64,000 bases of DNA from Circinella umbellata. Its lineage: Eukaryota > Mucoromycota > Mucoromycetes > Mucorales > Lichtheimiaceae. The notes under the pieces are model-generated. The model was not told the DNA's origin. It did not search any database and saw only the letters and a list, made by a program, of their open reading frames with translations. A program made the position numbers and the translations under genes. Position 1 is the first letter of the stretch. Each line of letters opens with the position of its first letter. The stretch lies in NCBI GenBank assembly GCA_025093555.1, contig JAIWNF010000021.1, positions 372,001-436,000 of the forward strand, written 5' to 3'. Positions 44,111 through 57,678 of this stretch are shown here, piece by piece.

Positions 44111-45350
44111 GACCAACTAGAAAAAAGGTAAAAAAAAGGGAACTTTTTTAATGGAGCTTTATTGAGAAATGAAGTGTAAAAAAAAGAAGCTGCGAACTAT
44201 GCCAGCCGCAAAAAAAAAAAAAAGGCCCAGGGGGGCGGTTAGGGTCGGAAAGCAAACAGCGAAATGCTTTTTTTACACTGGCATGAAACTCTCTTTATTC
44301 CCCTGAGTATTCAAAATGAACCTGTACGACATCCGTTTCTTTTCCCCAGAACTAAAAATTGTATATTTACTCTGTAAAAAAAGGCGCTATTATAGAAACT
44401 AGATGAAAAGAGACGATTTTTTTTTTCAGTTAACGGATTATTATATTGAATTTTAAGAACATGGCAACTGGATCATGGCAACACATTGATTGTCATATAA
44501 TGCGGTATGTTGCATGAGAAATTTGCTTTTAGATATTTAAACTATTTGTGTGCGTATGTAATACATATAGATAAATGTCACTCGTATTTTTGATTCAGTG
44601 CTCTTAAAATCGCCGGTTGGGGGATCTGTTGTTAATGAAGCAATATAATATAGAAAAGAATAACTAAGTCGGTTTTCCATAGTTGTATACCTGTCTATAG
44701 CACAACAGATGTGTGGCGCAGCTATTCTGGGCAGTTGAATGGTTTTCTTTTCCATGTAACTATCGCATTTTTATATCTTGTCTTTCGTTCTTAAATCAGT
44801 GTGCATCTACCCGGTTTTTTTATGGTGGTGGCTAATATGTTGTCATCGTGCAAGAAGACTTCGACTTTTATTTTGAAATCGGTTATCAATAGTTTTATTT
44901 ACAAATGAGCTCCAAGTGTTTCATATATCTCCTAGCACAAAATATGTTTTGAACAATTCTTCTACTGTCTTTTTTTCTTCTGTGAATTGTTGTCAATTTT
45001 ATGTAAAGCTTTCCGTGACGATTCAGTTTGTTTATTATAAACTGCACATTTAATTTGACAAAGCCTCTTGAAATATTGTTATTGCATGATTTTCTGTCTT
45101 TTTGAGCATTAATACAGTATATATTTATTATGGTATAGTATTTTATTCTGATGTATCATTTAAGTAAATTATCACAACTTATCAATCCAAAAATCACATT
45201 TATACTACAAGGGGGCATAATTATTATCTGTTTGTTTCATTGGAACATGCCAGAAAAAAAAATGCGGATATTAAAACGCGCGTGGTTCTGTAGACGGACG
45301 AATAAAGTCGACAAAAAAAATATAACCGTAAGGTATATATTATATACACG
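44111..45350. other. Divergent intergenic region (VPS9 / CHORD promoters)
   Basis: 1.24 kb separates the two start codons. It holds A-runs, a short GC-rich word (GGCCCAGGGGGGCGG near 44224-44239) and otherwise AT-rich sequence. No open frame with coding character and no RNA gene was seen. The GC-rich word lies ~120 bases upstream of the VPS9 start and could be a transcription-factor site. Confidence 0.45.
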
Positions 45351-46842
45351 ATGCCAAAGTGCACTCATAAAGGTTGCGGCAAGGATTTCGAGGAAAAAGA
45401 CAACAAAGATAATGGTAAAATAAATCGAATTTGATTTATTCAATTGACGACCCGTTGAAATTTTTAAAATGATAAAAATGTATTGATTAGCATGATAAAA
45501 TATAATAGCTTGTCAATTCCATTCAGGCGCACCCGTCTTTCATGAAGGTAAAAGAAAGAATATAACCAAAAATATTTTTTTTTCTTATTTATTGCTTTCC
45601 TATTTCATCTAATCTTGTTCTTTGATTTCATGTGTGGATTTGTGTGTAAATGTGTGTAATGCGAAAAAATAATAGGATTGAAGAGTTGGTCATGCTGTGA
45701 GAAACGAGTAATTGAATTTGACGAATTCCTTAATATTCCTGGTTGTACATTTGGACGCCATAGTACGGAGAAGCCTGCTGATGCTACAAAACCAACAGAT
45801 TCAACAACTACGAAATCAGAACCTAGCAAAGTGACCAAAGAAGGTGTAGAAGTGTATGGACAACAACCTCAATCCCAATCCCCTGTAGTTCCCAAGACAA
45901 CGACACCAGCAGTTGAAGCCGAAAAAAAAGAGGAAATTGAAGAAGAGGATGACGAAAGTATACCTGTTGCTGCAGGTACAACTTGTAAGCGAAAAGGTTG
46001 TGGAAAACAATATAAGGATGATGCGACATCCCGTGGACACGGTGCTGAAGCTAAATGTGTTTATCATCCTGGCACCCCCATTTTCCATGAAGGTTCAAAG
46101 GGGTGGAGTTGCTGTAAGCGTCGCGTGTTGGAGTTCGATGAGTTTCTCAAAATTCAAGGCTGTAAAGAAGGAAAACATTTGTTTGTTGGAAACCTTGGTA
46201 GTGCTAAACAAGAAGAATTGATCGATTGTCGAACTGACTGGTATCAAACCCAGACACATATTATCTTCAGTGTGTTTGCAAAGGATAAGGTGGACAGTCA
46301 GGTGTCATTTGAAAAAGAGTCAATTACCATTGATATCAAGATGAAGAATAATCGACGTTATAAAAAGACTATTTCACTTTATACTGTAAGTTGAGCTCTT
46401 TTTTCTGTTTGACACTATAACGCATATATGTGTGTATAAAGAGGGGAAGATAAAGGTTGGGTTGAAATATCTAGATCATAAATGGGAACTTAATATTATG
46501 ATTAGATCGATTAATTAACAATTGGAATTTATTATTTCTTTAGTCGATTGATCCTAATGAGTCCAAATTTACAGTATTGAGCACCAAATTGGAGCTTAAA
46601 CTGAAAAAGACTAGTGGTATATCATGGCCATCATTAGAACCTTCAAATGCTACATCATATTCTACATTTGGAGTGACCGGAGGTGGTGGCAGCGTGGGAG
46701 CCAAAGAGGTTTGTATTAATACAAATGAAAGGGGACAATGAGAGAAGCATAAAAAAAGATATATGGGTTTGCTTACACGTAGTTTATCATTTTGTAGATG
46801 ACATACAGTAGTGATTCTCCATTCCAGGCTACAAAAAAATAA
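45351..46842 (+). CDS. CHORDC1: CHORD-CS domain protein, Hsp90 co-chaperone
   Basis: Five exons: 45351-45414, 45509-45547, 45676-46385, 46544-46708, 46798-46842 (1023 bases, 340 residues). Members (animal CHORDC1/morgana, fungal CHORD proteins, plant RAR1 relatives) bind Hsp90 and work with Sgt1. The first CHORD (residues ~1-65) has CTHKGCGKDF, ACQFHSGAPVFHEG and WSCCEKRVIEFDEFL. The second (~130-200) has CKRKGCGKQY, CVYHPGTPIFHEG and WSCCKRRVLEFDEFL. A CS domain follows (CRTDWYQTQTHIIFSVFAK) and ends in WPSLEPS. Exon 2 is only 39 bases; its acceptor TAATAG was chosen because it restores the zinc ligands Cys and His that the next acceptor would drop. A proline-poor acidic linker (EEIEEEDDES) separates the two CHORDs. 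Confidence 0.92.
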
Positions 46843-47211
46843 TGCATACATTATAAAATAAAATAAAGAGATCTACATTAGAAAGGTGCACACACAGGAT
46901 TATTGAACCATAAGCAATATGATTTTGGGGGGAGAAGATTATATAACAATAACAGCAGGTTTTGAACTTGGGGGGAGAGTCCAATGAGGCGCAGGTTTCT
47001 TCTTACACTATCATTATTATTTACAATCCAAAGGCGCAGTATGTATTTGTGTATCTGTGTACTTTTTCTTCTTCCAGTTTCTTTGAAATAGAACTAAAGA
47101 TAGATTTAACGCCATTACTTTTTTTTCTTTTTTTTGGTGACCTGTTTTTTCTTTTTCTTTTTTTCTCTTCTTTATTACTTATAATCTTTATATATTAAAA
47201 ACGTACGTATC
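46843..47211. other. Spacer between CHORD and arrestin genes
   Basis: Contains AATAAAATAAA just after the CHORD stop (polyadenylation) and a long pyrimidine tract (47110-47175) directly upstream of the arrestin start, as is common for fungal promoters. Confidence 0.5.
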
Positions 47212-49428
47212 ATGAGAGGCCGTGCAAAGCCAGGCAAAACAATTGATATTGTAATAAACGAAGAAAAGTTTTACTTTCCCGGTGACTCATTACAAGGTAC
47301 CTTTTTACTATTAACTATTATAATAAGCTTCCTTTTTTAAGACCTTTCTTTTTTTTGTGAATTGGCAACTCTAAATCACGTACACATAATAGGTGCCGTC
47401 ATTGTTCACCCCAAAAGTCCTACCAAGACTACTCAAATTATTCTCAGGTTCACTGGTCAAGTGGTTCTTTCAGTGAAAGATAAAGAAATTATCACTTTAT
47501 TTCAGCGTACTCAAAATATACAAGTTTCTCCTGATAATGATAATAAGGCGACTATCTTGGAAGCAAAGCAACATACGTTTCCTTTTAACTTTGAGGTTCC
47601 CAAAGGTATCGAACTTCCAAGTACTATGGAGGTTAGTATAAAAGTATTATGAAAATTACTAATTAAGAAACTTGGAATAGAACCCATTTTTATCATTTGA
47701 AATAATAACCTTTCGATTGTAATTTTTTTTTCAGTTTGCAAAAAAAGCCAAAGTGCGATATATTTTAACAGCAATCCATGACAGACCGATGGTACCCGAG
47801 TCATTTTGCCCAAAAGCTCAATATACTGTCCCAATACTTGAATATCTCGATATCGAAGCACCTCAATTTAAAATCCCTCAAGGTAAAACAGCTTCTACAC
47901 CTTCTCTTTCTAGCAAACAATGCCATTTAAAAGTGACAATTCCACACACGGGTTATTCACGAGGTAAATAGCAATAATAATAATAGCAGTTATCATGGCA
48001 AACTAAAAAAAAAAAAAAAAAAAAGAACATGGAAAAAAGGAAAATAAGAAAATCGAGCAAATACACTAAAAAAAATATCATCATGCTTATATCATTTTCC
48101 TCAAAAAAATAGGGGATATCGTTACCATCAATACAATTATCACATGTTCAGAATCATTAGTTGTTAGAAAAGGATTACGCGTGGATCTTATACGTATGGT
48201 AGATATTCGTAGTGGCCGACATCGATTTGTCAAAGAAGATGTATTAAAGACAACTGAACATGACTTGAACATTATTGGGCCCTATAATTTTTCGCAAGCT
48301 GTATCATGTCAAATGCCCATTCCAACATCAACTCCTCCGACGATCGGGTATGACGGAATGACGCTTCGCATGTATTACCAAATTCGAGCTAAAGTACGCC
48401 TCACAGATATTACCGACAAACCAAAAATGGTTACACTTGAACTTCCTATCGCTGTTGGCACTTGGCCTTTAGCCGATATTCCGATTGACGACGACGATGA
48501 CGATGATTCTTTAATGATGTCTGTTGCTTCAGATATTGATGAACCTATTTCAGTAGCACACCACGATAATAATAATAATGTCAACAACAGTAACAGTAAT
48601 AGTGGTAAAAAGAATAGTACTTTCCGAATGAGTGGTGATATTACCGCTTTCACATTAAAGCAAAAAATATATCAAAATAGCACACCTAATATTGCATTGA
48701 CACCACAACAGACAATAGACGAGACAGTCGTAGATAGATCAGACAGTAAGTCATCAAAAAGGTCGGAATCTTCTTGGCATTCAAATCAATCTTGGGATTC
48801 GCAACCACTTTCACGTAATACTTCTTTAACAACACCAGACAAACTATCATCACCCTCATCATTTGCAAGAACACCTACTTTAATCGAACCTTCATTACCA
48901 CCTCCTCCACAATCTACACCACTTTCTAATAGTAATAATCGTAATAGCATTCATTTGGATCAGTATTCGCCTACTTATCATTATCAACAGCTACCACAAC
49001 AGCAATATCGACAGTCTTCTTTTTTTCCTTCTGCAATGACTTTTACATCATATTCTTCACCTCCGAGGTCTTATTATCCTGCTCCAGCTGCACCCGCCAG
49101 AGTACATGATGATTCAATTATGATGGGTTTCCCATCCGTACCACCTCCACCTTACTCAATACCACAAAACTTACCTTCTAATGTTCCAAATCATACTCTT
49201 CAGCCTATATCACAAACAGCTCCGCATCAACCACAACCACAATCCATAAGTCACCATATACCTTCTTCCTCACCTCCCATACCCCAATTTAACGTTAAAC
49301 AACCTAGTGACACTTATATGAGAGATTCCTCTGATGACTCGTCTGATGACGATGGGGATTTACTGCGTATTGTACGCAAAAATAAAAAAGCTGAACAAAA
49401 AAGAAAGCAACAATCCATGCGTTTCTAG
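47212..49428 (+). CDS. Alpha-arrestin (ART-like ubiquitin-ligase adaptor)
   Basis: Four exons: 47212-47296, 47393-47631, 47735-47963, 48113-49428 (1869 bases, 622 residues). Alpha-arrestins recruit Rsp5/NEDD4-type ubiquitin ligases to membrane transporters and so trigger endocytosis. The N-terminal arrestin fold starts at once (IDIVINEEKFYFPGDSL, then GAVIVHPKS and HTFPFNFEVP). The C-terminal arrestin fold lies at ~225-345 (CHLKVTIPHTGYSRGD, GLRVDLIRM, GMTLRMYYQIRAKV). The remaining ~270 residues are Ser/Pro/Gln-rich and unstructured. They carry one PPxY motif, PPPPYS at residues 528-533 (49141-49158), the WW-domain ligand of the ligase. The tail ends in an acidic patch followed by basic residues (KNKKAEQKRKQQ). 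Which transporter it serves cannot be told. Confidence 0.88.
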
Positions 49429-52400
49429 TAGTTTCTTCTTCTACTATTTTCATTATATATAGCTCTTCTTATATAAGATTTATTATATTATTTTTGACAG
49501 TATAATCAACCCCTTCTTTGTAATTCTCTATTTCTTTCTGTACATTCTTTTTCTCTACTTACATACTCTCTCACCATCTTCTAATTTTTCACTTTAATTC
49601 TGTCCTTGAGACAATTTGTATCTATAAAATTTTTATATATAATATATCTACTGAAATAATATTTATAGTTTTATCTTCAAAATGAGGAAAATAGGATAAA
49701 AAATGCTTGCGTGTGAGTCATATAACTAGTTCGACAACTCACATTTAACTTTCATTTTTGTACTACCTAAATACCCAAAAAAGTTCTAAAATGCCCTGCA
49801 GGGTCCAAAATATACAGTGATGATTGCGTTTTTTTGTTGTGTCACACTGCGTGGCTGAATATTATTACACTTATCAAAGTTTGAACTTTACTCGTTTTAT
49901 ATGATAAAGAGGGTCAGGAGGTAAAAATATACCATCCCAGGAATGTTCGGTATGACAGTCATTTAATAATAATAATAATAAAGTGCTACACTCTTACATA
50001 TAAAGTTTATGATATAACAGTGACGATTTTTCTTTTTGGAATAACCACAGAAGAACATAGAACGAGTTTTAATAATAGCAAAAATCAAAAAATAGCATAT
50101 CTTTCTCATAATACATATTACGTACTTCATCATATAATTCGCGTTTAAATATTTATTATTAATTGGGAAAAGTTATGAAAAGCACCACAGAAATAGTAAT
50201 ATTGCTGTAAAGCTTGTAATACAAACTAATAACCAAAACCCCCTTAACACAGCGACAACCTGTGTCGAAAAGAAGGAGATTTGTTAAGATACGTATAAAA
50301 AACATAATGTAATTTATCTCGGTAAATGCTAAAATAAATATTTCAGTTCATTATTATATCATTAAAAATAGGAGCATGGGAACGGAAAAAAATGCAGGAA
50401 AGGATGAGTATAAAAATAAATGTAAGTCATATGATATACAGAATTGTAAGCTACGTAAAAGCAAGACAAACCGAGAAGGACCCTGCAATTAGAGATCCCA
50501 TTGTTGTGATCCCTTTCTATCCTTAATTTATATACAAAGCCGAAATTTTTTAAAATATACTCGATGCACCTGGAAACGAGAAATTGGCTAAACAAAAACC
50601 GGCTTACATGATTGAAAAAGAGGTAGATTTGTATTTTTTGCTGTTCATTAAGATTATATAGGGTTTTCCTTTCTTATCTTATATTTCTTATAGTGCTTTA
50701 TTTCGTAACGGATGAATATGGTATATATCTTTCTACGTAATAATTCGCTCCGCTCTTATCCTTGCCGAGCTTAGCAGTAGTTGGGAAGTTAAATTTACAA
50801 AATAGCTACGTAAAGATTATAAGCATATGTCGCAAGCAAAAGTGGTTATGAAAACAGTGGCAACATTATTAAGGTCACCAGTATATAAAAAGAAAGTGTG
50901 CGTGATGTCTTATAATTTCATTTTTTAAAATTACTACTTCATTTCCAGTCATAATCTACTTTGAAAGAAAAACTAGAGAGGCTTATCGACACGTGGTTAA
51001 TGGCATACTATATACTCTTTCTTCTAGCAATTAAATCAGCCAGGAGAGACAAAATGAAGTTGAGCTTTTGCTTTCTCTTCATTTATCCAAATCCTTTTCG
51101 TGTGCTGCAACTTTTTTAAAGATTTTTGATGGTTTAGATTTATGCCAGCTATTATTCAGACCAACAGCCAAAAACCCATTTTAATCAAAAAACGAAGATG
51201 ATTTTTCACATCGACTCGTAATAATGTATAACCTGACGGACCTTTAGACTGGAATCTCCTGATACGTAATGGTCTTTTATAGCTCCTTCGTTATTGTTTT
51301 GGTATAAGTACTTTTATAGCATGCTCGTACGTCATATATGCTGTTAAAATTTTCTTTATATTGGGTACGTAGCTTATATTACTTATTAATTTTAAAAACT
51401 TTACACTTGAATAAATATTCAAACTACTGATTTTACGTACATGTCCATATTTTTTATACGTTATAATTCATCGTCGTCGATATGCACATTTTATCTGCCA
51501 TTGGTGACGTTGTTAGTTGTCTTTTATAGTAGAGCATATAGTAGTATAGTTAAAAGCTAAATACATTCAAAAATACTTTTCAGACTTTAAATCGCATCAT
51601 TCAAATCACTGAAGCAACATTGCTATGAAAAGCTCAGATAATATTGTATTAGTTATAAAATCACATAATTACATATATGAGTGTCATGAATGGCGACTGT
51701 CTAGTGTTTTTGAACGAATATTATAACCCTCTGGGTTACAACAGTGTATCAGAAGATTTTCTCAATTCCCTCTACCCTTTATTTGAAAATCTATCTTTTA
51801 CGTAGAATCATAAGTGAATTTGGAATAACTTACTAGCATTTTATAAACGATCATTTGTTCCCTTCCCTTGATAATTCATTAATATGTGTGCGTACTTCTC
51901 GCCAATTTAATGCTAATTCTTTTACTGTATCCGCGATCGTAATTTATGCTAAGCGAAAAATGTTTTTTTTAATTACTATTTCTTGAATTTGAAAGCTCAA
52001 TGCTCGGTATTTCTTTTCAGGAAAAGTTTCTACTGTTATCACCGTGTGCGAATGAGTATGTCGTTGGAATCAAACAGAATTATTATTGCTGTCGGTTTAT
52101 TAAGAGAATTTTTCAGTACCGTAATAACCGAAAGCAGTAGCGGATGCCTTTGATGAAACCACTGATGAATACTCCAAACAATAAAAAAAATTCAAGAGCA
52201 CCGAGATGGGATAGCGACTATCTTGCAGGATTTGGCTAGCTATTTTCGGCAGTACTGTAGAATGTAACAAAAATCCATTTTTTCTCCCTTTGTCTTCTTG
52301 TTCTTTCTCCATGTATAATTCAACCGTTGTGACGAGCCCCAATTCACTACACCACTATACCATTAGTTGGTAATATGATCGGTCATAGTCACTGCATTTC

Positions 52401-53478
52401 TGAACATACATTGACGCTTGGGTAGGAATCTGTGTAATGATAATGAGCACAGACATTTACTTAAAAATAGACGAATTATATGATCACTTGCTCTATTTGT
52501 ATACCAAAAGAGATTTTGCTAAAATTATACAGATATCTGAACTGTGATGAGAAATTATAAATCAAATAATTATAAACATGTTTAGCGAATGGATTTTGAT
52601 GGCTTGTTGCTGTCAAGAAATGAAACAAAAAGAAAAGTTCACGAACATAGAATGCTCCGTAAAGAAAGGTTGTTCACTTTATATATATATATATATATAT
52701 ATATCCTAACCTGGTCATCAAGGGGCCATTCCATTGTTGATCGTTGTTTTAGCTTATTGATTGTCATAAAAGCATTTCAGAGAGAAATACAGGTCAGTAA
52801 GTTTCGATTTATAAAATAAGAAGAAAATATAGTGTATATTGTATATCAATTCTTGAGAAGGTACCTGCAAATTCGTGCGCTTATATATTTCATTTTTGCA
52901 CTGCTTCCTACATTTCTATCGTATTGTTATTTAAAAATAAAAAAGCGGGCGTATTTCTAAGTAGAGTTAAAGCAATAGTAGATACAGACGTTGAAAAAGA
53001 TATAACTACAGATCAAACAAACGCAAGTAGCTGCGTGCGTTGTAAAGCGAGTATAGGTAAAAAAAAGTCCTCAATATAACAGCATTTTTGCTGAATAACT
53101 TGACGTTTAGAACATATACTTCAAAGTAAAATTAATCTGAATTGAAGTGAATGTAACATAGCAACTTAGAAAAATAAAAAAGGAGAATGAAGTATAATGT
53201 TTCCAAGGCAACAGTAAAAAAAAAGGAAGGGAATTCATGAAAGCTTTATAGAAATTCAAAGTGGCAACATTCCTCAAAAGGCAAATGAGGTCACGAAAAT
53301 TCAAGGACGTCACTTGTTTTTACCCCGTTCTTTAACCACCGGTCAGAGAGTATACACACAAAGAACTAGACGAAAAAAAAACAGCCTATCGGGCGCCAAA
53401 CAACACCAACTTCTCGAACCTTTTTTTTTCTTTCTCTCTTAACCTTTTTATTTATAACCCCCCCACTCACATTCCGTA
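49429..53478. other. 4.05-kb gene-free region
   Basis: No open frame longer than ~80 codons has coding character. Noted: AT-rich 3' flank of the arrestin, a (TA)n run at ~52680-52703, an ATA run at 49966-49980, and a CT-rich leader with CCCCCCC just before the complex I start. No tRNA-like boxes or terminal repeats found. The length is large for this gene-dense half. Confidence 0.45.
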
Positions 53479-56401
53479 ATGTTGCGCGTCATCAACAAAG
53501 CTGGTGTTGCGCGCAGAACGCCCGCCCTCTTGAACACCGGAGGTACTAACAAATTCTCTCTTCTCATATACATATATTTAATCATCGAGCATATATCCAT
53601 TTATCAACTATATAAACAACAATAAACAACAATATAACCCAGTTTCAACAATAATAATTAATGTAAAATTTTAAATCGAAATTATATTATTATATAGTAC
53701 GTGCGTTTTCTGCCACTACGACCAAAAAAGAGGAAGTCGAAGTATTCATTGATGGCAAGTCTGTCATGATCGAACAAGGTTCCGCATTGATTCAAGCTTG
53801 TGAAAAAGCTGGTGCTGATGTAAGTAACAATTTTTTTATATTAAATATATCAGCGCGTTTTTTTTTTCATTGAATTCTAAACATAAAAAATTCTTATTAT
53901 TTTATTTATTTATTTATTCTTTTATTTATTAATCTAGATCCCTCGTTTCTGCTATCACGGTAAATAACAATAACGAATTATTTTTTCTATTACTGTATTG
54001 GTTACGAGGAAAAATCGATAGAAACGAAAGAAAGAGAAAACAATTAGTAACGACAAAAAAAAATGCTATTGACTATTATATATAGACCGTTTGTCCGTTG
54101 CCGGTAACTGTCGTATGTGTTTGGTGGAAGTTGAACGCGCACCTAAGCCAATTGCTTCGTGTGCATATCCCGTTATGCCCGGTATGAAGGTCAAGACTAA
54201 TACACCTATGGTCCACAAGGCGCGTGAAGGTGTTATGGAATTTTTGCTTTACAACCATCCCTTGGATTGTCCTATCTGTGACCAGGGTGGTGAATGTGAT
54301 TTGCAAGACCAGAGTATGCGTTATGGTAGTGACCGTGGTCGCTTCTTTGAACCTCGTGGCAAGCGTGCCGTTGAAGACAAGAACTTTGGCCCTCTTATCA
54401 AGACTGAAATGACCCGTTGTATTCAATGTACACGTTGTGTCCGTTTCGCTAATGAAGTTGCTGGTGCTCCTGAACTTGGTACCAGTGGTCGCGGTAACGA
54501 CATGCAAATCAGCACCTATATTGAAAAGACGATCGACTCTGAAATGTCCGGAAACGTCATTGACTTGTGTCCTGTCGGTGCATTGACCTCAAAACCTTAT
54601 CAAATGAAGGCTCGTCCTTGGGAATTGAAGAAATACGAAACGATCGATGTCTCTGATGCCATTGGTAGCAACATTCGTCTTGACACTCGTGGTGTTGAAG
54701 TCATGCGCATTTTGCCCCGATTGAACGACGAGATTAACGAAGAATGGATTTCGGACAAGACTCGTTTCTTCTATGACGGTCTTCGTGTTCAACGTTTAAC
54801 TGCTCCTTTGGTTCGTGAAGGTGACCGCTTTGTTCCTTCCAGCTGGGAAAAGGCTTTGGAACGTGTTAGTGACGAATTGACTAAGGTTCAAGGTAACAGC
54901 GCCAAGGCTATTGCTGGTCATCTTGCTGATGCTGAATCCATGGTTGCTCTTAAGGATTTGATGAACCGTATTGGTTCTGAAAACTTGACCATTGATGCTC
55001 CTAATGGCAATAAGCCTCTTGCTATCAACAATGATTTCCGTGGTAACTATACTTTGAACTCCACCATTGCTGGTGTTGAAGAAGCTGATGTTGTTTTACT
55101 CGTTGGTTCCAACCCTCGTCATGAAGCCCCTATTTTGAACACCCGTCTTCGCAAGGCTTACTTGCATAATAACCAAGACTTTGGTGTCATTGGTGAAGCC
55201 GCTGACTTGACTTATGACTATGAACACGTTGGTCAAGATGCCAAGTCAATTGAATCCTTGTTGGATGGTTCCCATCCTTTCTCTAAGCGCCTTGCTGATG
55301 CCAAACGTCCTTTGATCTTGGTCGGTTCCGGTGTTATTGAAAACTCCAAGGATAGTGAATACTTACTTTCAAAGGTTGCTGAACTTGCTGACAAACACAA
55401 GGATACTGTCTACCAAGATGGTTGGAACGGTGTTAACGTTCTTCAACGTGTAAGTTAACTATTTATCATTACAAGAGGAAGGAGAAAAGAGGGGACAGAA
55501 TGAATTGGACTTGGATATTTTTGTATGGGAGGATAGGAAAAAAATAGGGAGAAAGTGTATATGAACATTGGTTACTAAATGATGATAATTATTATATATA
55601 GGCTGCCAGCAGAACTGCTGCATATGAAATTGGTTTCGTTCCTTCATCTAAGGAAGCTGCCTCTACTTCTGCCAAATTCCTTTACCTTTTAAATGCTGAT
55701 GAAGTCACAGCTGCTGATATTCCTAAGGATGCTTTCGTTGTCTACCAAGGTCATCATGGTGATGTTGGTGCTCAGTATGCCGATGTCATTCTTCCAGGTT
55801 CTGCCTTTACCGAAAAGAATGCTACGTAAGTATGCTTTTTTAATAATGAATATAATATGGAAAAGGATAAAAAACAGTAACTGATCACACATGTATAAAT
55901 AATTTCAGCTATATGAATACTGAAGGTCGTACACAAATCACTCGTGCTGGTGTTAACCCTCCAGCTGCTGCCCGTGAAGATTGGAAGATCATCCGTGCAT
56001 TGTCCGAACTTGCAGGCAATACTCTTCCTTATGATGACCTCCCATCTGTTCGCGCACGTCTTTCCGAAATCAGTCCTGCCCTTACCCGCTATGACATTGT
56101 TGAGCAACCTACAACAAGCCAACTCGGTCTTTCCACTCTCCGTAAATCTGATGCCAAGAGCAGTGGCGATGTCCTTTCTTCCGTGATCAAGAACTTCTAT
56201 CAAACTGATTCCATCTCTCGTGCATCAAGCACAATGGCCAAGTGTACTAAAGGTAAATTAAATATATTTATGTTTAAATACTTACGTTGTGATTTAGAAA
56301 TTAAGATATAATGGGTGTACTAACAAAATTTATATTATCATTATTTAGCCTTCATTGAAGGCAAACCAGTAGATGATGAGCTCGAAAGAGCTGCCGCTTA
56401 G
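53479..56401 (+). CDS. NDUFS1: NADH:ubiquinone oxidoreductase 75-kDa subunit (complex I)
   Basis: Seven exons: 53479-53542, 53698-53819, 53938-53959, 54086-55449, 55602-55825, 55909-56252, 56349-56401 (2193 bases, 730 residues; animal proteins are similar in length). This is the largest subunit of the electron-input arm of complex I in the mitochondrial matrix, holding three iron-sulfur clusters. A basic amphipathic presequence ([13 protein letters not shown]) is followed by the 2Fe-2S domain ([16 protein letters not shown]). Next comes the His/Cys cluster site ([20 protein letters not shown]), then [13 protein letters not shown]...DLCPVGAL for the further 4Fe-4S centre. The rest is the molybdopterin-oxidoreductase-like body. 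Exon 3 is a 22-base micro-exon encoding IPRFCYH, including a cluster Cys. Codon use is biased to C-ending and optimal codons, as expected for high expression. No lesion. Confidence 0.97.
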
Positions 56402-57645
56402 AAAACCTCCCTTCAAAATCAAAACTCAAAACATTTAAACATTTTTTTTTCTTTCACAAATGCCATACAACATTCACAACATCAAAAAAATAAATAAATA
56501 CAAACGCGTTTCTTGCCTTTTCGATAATATATAGAGTATATATAAATATATTTGTATCTAAAAAAAGTGATAGTTATATTTACATATGATAAAGTAGTAA
56601 AGAGAATCGGTGGTGGATGGGATAAGGAAACTAGTGTAAAGGGAGACAACAATTATATAAAGTAAAACATGGATGATAATCATAGATTGGTAAAGGCAGG
56701 AAAAATAATAAAATGTTGAGAAACGATGAACAGAAAAAAAAATATCAGGCTAAGATAAAAACTCACGCAGGGACTAGTATTATGCCATGTAAGCTAAACA
56801 AGTTATTCTTAAAATCACCACTTATTTAGTTCTGAATTATACATACGGCGCGGTAGTATATTATAATACATGTATGCCACGTTGATAATTGACTATATCT
56901 GAGACATCACCGCTTGCTTTTTGGAAGTGATTATTTTACTTATATGTGATGCTTTCTGTTGTTTGTTTTCAGGGGAATATAAAAGAGGAGGATAAACACA
57001 ATGAGCAGGGAGGGATAAGGTGGAGATATTAGCGCGGAAGTATGAGCGAGCGAAAAGCGAAGTAGGGGAGTAGTGAAAACAATATATACGCTATGTTATA
57101 AAGTGGGCTTGTCATTGAGTGAGAAGGTATGTGTTCAGATGTAACTTTATCCAAGACAGAGAAGATTATCTATTTGTTTCGCTCGAAAATAATAAATAAT
57201 AAGCCGCATACACATTGCCCCTTTGACCGAAAAATTGGATAATCATTGTAGATCAAGTTTAAGGGGAATGGGGGATGAAAATAACTGACGGGTTTGAAGA
57301 AAAAAAAAGCGTAATAATATGATATATAAGCCAACGTAATAATTCTTGGAGTGGCTTCTCCCTAGTTTGATGTAACGTCCAAAAAAAAAAGTGATATATT
57401 CTCCCTCACTCTCGATATGATCCGTTTGTGTTATGATTCATCTCTCCCAACGTTCTCTTCCTCTATTTCTCTCTTATTCTCGTCCCCCACTAATAACCTT
57501 AGTTTATCCATCAAGATGTCCACCCCCCACATAAGCTGGCAGATTATCGAATACAATAGATTAGTTTTTTTTTTTTCACTCCTTGTTTTTTCGTAAGTAA
57601 TAGCTGAATACTATTTACCCCAGTTTTCGTCTATTATAATGTGAT

Positions 57646-57678
<33 letters not shown>

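Noticed and set aside
45415..45525. Splicing of CHORD exon 2 at the TTCAG just before GCGCACCC
   Set aside because: It keeps the frame but drops the Cys and His zinc ligands; the upstream TAATAG acceptor restores them.
51180..51270. C/D-box snoRNA candidate (GATGAT and CTGA words)
   Set aside because: The C box does not match RTGATGA and no terminal stem or guide was evident.
52100..52342. 80-codon minus-strand frame in the 4-kb spacer
   Set aside because: Isolated, no recognisable motif and no neighbouring exon; probably chance.
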